Notes under the pieces: generated by a model
What the model saw: the letters and a program-made list of their open reading frames with translations, nothing else
The model's database searches: none
Told to the model about the DNA's origin: nothing
Shown: in pieces, positions 5,660-6,993 of the stretch
Position numbering within the stretch: position 1 is the stretch's first letter
How the letters are laid out: each line of letters begins with the position of its first letter
Program-made: the position numbers and the translations under genes
Assembly (NCBI GenBank): GCA_030690855.1
Contig: JAUYFR010000086.1
Coordinates: 1-6,993 of the forward strand
DNA from: Gallionellaceae bacterium
GTDB taxonomy: Bacteria > Pseudomonadota > Gammaproteobacteria > Burkholderiales > Gallionellaceae
Direction: 5' to 3'
Length of the DNA: 6,993 nucleotides

Positions 5660-6912
5660 CAATATTTTGGATAATCAGCGCGCTACTCATTGTTGTGGCC
5701 ATATTGTTTGTGGTGCTGCCACTGTGGCGTGGTGGACATAAGAGTAACGCGGTAGCACGAGATGCGGCTAACCTCGAAATTTTCCGCGACCAAATTGCTG
5801 AGATGGATTTAGACCTGAGCAATGGGCTTTTGACGCCAGAGTTACACGAACAAGGTAAGCGCGAGTTGCAATCACGTCTACTGGACGAAGTGAAAGAGGA
5901 ACAAATAGAGGCTTCTGTTCGTAACCCATTGAAAAAATTGGCTATTGTTATATCTATTGCGTTGCCATTGCTTACTATTGGATTGTATTTGAAGATTGGG
6001 AATCCTAATGCCTTCGCGCCTGAAGCGGCGATGATGAATGCCAGCATGCCAGCCAATACCAGCATGTCTGCATCGATTAAAACCCTAGAAGACAAGATTG
6101 CGCAAAATCCTGCGGATGGTGAATCTTTGTTGTTACTCGCGCGCGCCTATGGCGAAATGGAGCGCTATTCAGATTCAGTTAAGCTATATGAAAAGCTGAC
6201 TGACTTTGTTAAAGACGAAGCTTGGATTTGGGCAGACTATGCCGACATGTTGGCAATGGTACACGGGCAAAAACTCGCTGGCCCACCAACTAAGCTGATT
6301 GAAAAGGCGCTTGCGCTCGACCCGAATCATCCTAAAGCCTTGGCTTTAGCCGGCTCAGCCGCAATGGAGAGGGGCGATTACCAAGCAGCGGTTCGTCATT
6401 GGGGGCGTTTGTTAAATAGCCTGCCGGCAGATAGCGAAGATGCCAAGATGATTGCTGGCGGCATTCAACAAGCACAGCAATTTTTAGCCCAAGCTAAGGG
6501 TGGTAAAGCGCCAATGTTGGAGCAAATTTCGCCAGCGCAGCAGCCTACGCAAGCGGCATCCTCAGGTAAAGAGCGCATTACTGGAACGGTGACTTTGAGC
6601 CCAGCACTTAAAGCGCAAACCAGCCCAACAGATACGGTATTTGTGTTGGCGCGTGCCGCGCAAGGCCCGAAAATGCCGTTGGCGATTGTGCGTAAACAAG
6701 TGAAAGATTTGCCACTGGAATTTAGCTTGGATGACAGCATGGCAATGGCGCCGCAGATGAAATTGTCTAATTATGATGAGGTAGTGGTTGTGGCTCGCAT
6801 TTCAAAATCTGGTAATGCCATGTCTGAGCCGGGCGATTTGCAGGGAATGAGTAGCCCATTAAAGCCAGGTAAGAGCGGCTTGAAAATCACCATTGATTCA
6901 CCTGTGAAATAA
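5656..6912 (+). CDS. ccmI: CcmI, TPR apocytochrome c chaperone
   Basis: Inner-membrane protein that captures apocytochrome c and presents it to the CcmF/CcmH ligation complex. It has 418 residues. Membrane span 1 (about 3-24) and span 2 (about 94-113) flank a cytoplasmic loop with the typical NLEIFRDQIAEMDLDLSNGLLT...ELQSRLLDE. After a Met-rich linker (126-137), a periplasmic TPR domain covers about 140-282, with clear repeat features such as LLLLARAYGEMERYSDSVKLYEKL, ALALDPNHPKALALAG and AAMERGDYQAAVRHWGRLL. A Gln/Ala/Pro linker leads to the C-terminal domain (about 307-418: GTVTLSPAL, TVFVLARAAQGPKMPLAIVRKQVKDLPLEF, VVVVARISKSGNA), present in the long type of CcmI. The start overlaps ccmH (ATGA, 5656-5659) and lacks a strong Shine-Dalgarno, so coupling is likely. 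It ends with TAA and is probably the last gene of the operon. Confidence 0.95.
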   Translation: MTIFWIISALLIVVAILFVVLPLWRGGHKSNAVARDAANLEIFRDQIAEMDLDLSNGLLTPELHEQGKRELQSRLLDEVKEEQIEASVRNPLKKLAIVISIALPLLTIGLYLKIGNPNAFAPEAAMMNASMPANTSMSASIKTLEDKIAQNPADGESLLLLARAYGEMERYSDSVKLYEKLTDFVKDEAWIWADYADMLAMVHGQKLAGPPTKLIEKALALDPNHPKALALAGSAAMERGDYQAAVRHWGRLLNSLPADSEDAKMIAGGIQQAQQFLAQAKGGKAPMLEQISPAQQPTQAASSGKERITGTVTLSPALKAQTSPTDTVFVLARAAQGPKMPLAIVRKQVKDLPLEFSLDDSMAMAPQMKLSNYDEVVVVARISKSGNAMSEPGDLQGMSSPLKPGKSGLKITIDSPVK

Positions 6913-6918
6913 ATGAGG

Positions 6919-6949
6919 CAAGTGCTCTATTTCATGAATTGAGTACTTG
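6919..6949 (+). terminator. Imperfect hairpin after ccmI, possible operon end
   Basis: CAAGTGCTC (6919-6927) pairs with GAGTACTTG (6941-6949): nine pairs including one G-T wobble, around a 13-base loop that itself contains the palindrome TTCATGAA (6931-6938). It starts six bases after the ccmI stop. It has no T-run, so it is not a classical intrinsic terminator. A Rho-dependent end with a 3'-stabilising stem, or a protein site, would fit equally. The remaining bases to 6993 show no gene or promoter that I can support. Confidence 0.35.
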
Positions 6950-6993
6950 TAGTAAACCCTACAACACCCGGCCACCGTTTCATTCCATACACA

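Noticed and set aside
6939..6972. Promoter-like TTGAGT followed by a weak AT-rich -10 after ccmI
   Set aside because: The -10 match is poor, the site overlaps the hairpin, and no downstream gene is visible in the window.

Overview
The window holds most of a System I (Ccm) cytochrome c maturation operon. All genes are on the + strand, in the order ccmA (3' part) - ccmB - ccmC - [98-bp tandem repeat x2] - ccmD - ccmE - ccmF - ccmG/dsbE - ccmH - ccmI. Every product is recognisable from family motifs. The gene order, the TTG start of ccmC, the moderate G+C content and the separate ccmH and ccmI (one fused gene in E. coli) suggest a proteobacterium, most likely a betaproteobacterium. That placement is an inference and I cannot name a genus.

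Layout. Bases 1-371 are the C-terminal two thirds of CcmA. ccmB, ccmC, ccmD and ccmE follow to 2649, the large ccmF runs 2662-4665, and ccmG, ccmH and ccmI run to 6912. The last 81 bases are noncoding and contain one imperfect hairpin. Genes are packed almost without gaps. Five ordinary junctions are 4-base ATGA stop/start overlaps (A/B, D/E, F/G, G/H, H/I), B/C has a 3-base gap, and E/F has a 12-base gap. No internal promoter is evident.

How the genes work together. CcmA and CcmB, with CcmC and CcmD, form the ABC-type complex that loads heme onto CcmE and releases holo-CcmE using ATP. CcmE carries the heme covalently on a His (H123 here) in the periplasm. CcmG and CcmH are the thiol-redox pair that keeps the apocytochrome CXXCH cysteines reduced. 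CcmI holds the apocytochrome, and CcmF, with CcmH and CcmI, transfers the heme to it.

The unusual part is the ccmC-ccmD junction. A 98-bp unit (1778-1875) is repeated in tandem at about 90% identity (1876-1973), and a third copy of its first 15 bases leads into ccmD. Each unit contains an ATG-to-TGA micro-ORF of 33 codons and ends in a near-ideal Shine-Dalgarno sequence followed by ATGA. The result is an unbroken stop/start chain: ccmC -> orf33a -> orf33b -> ccmD. The unit length is one less than a multiple of three, exactly what is needed to keep every junction an ATGA overlap. Two of the ten differences between the copies are a matching C-G to T-A change in a potential stem. This looks like a small repeat element that inserts at or duplicates a translation-coupling junction without breaking it, and it is the main candidate for something undescribed here.
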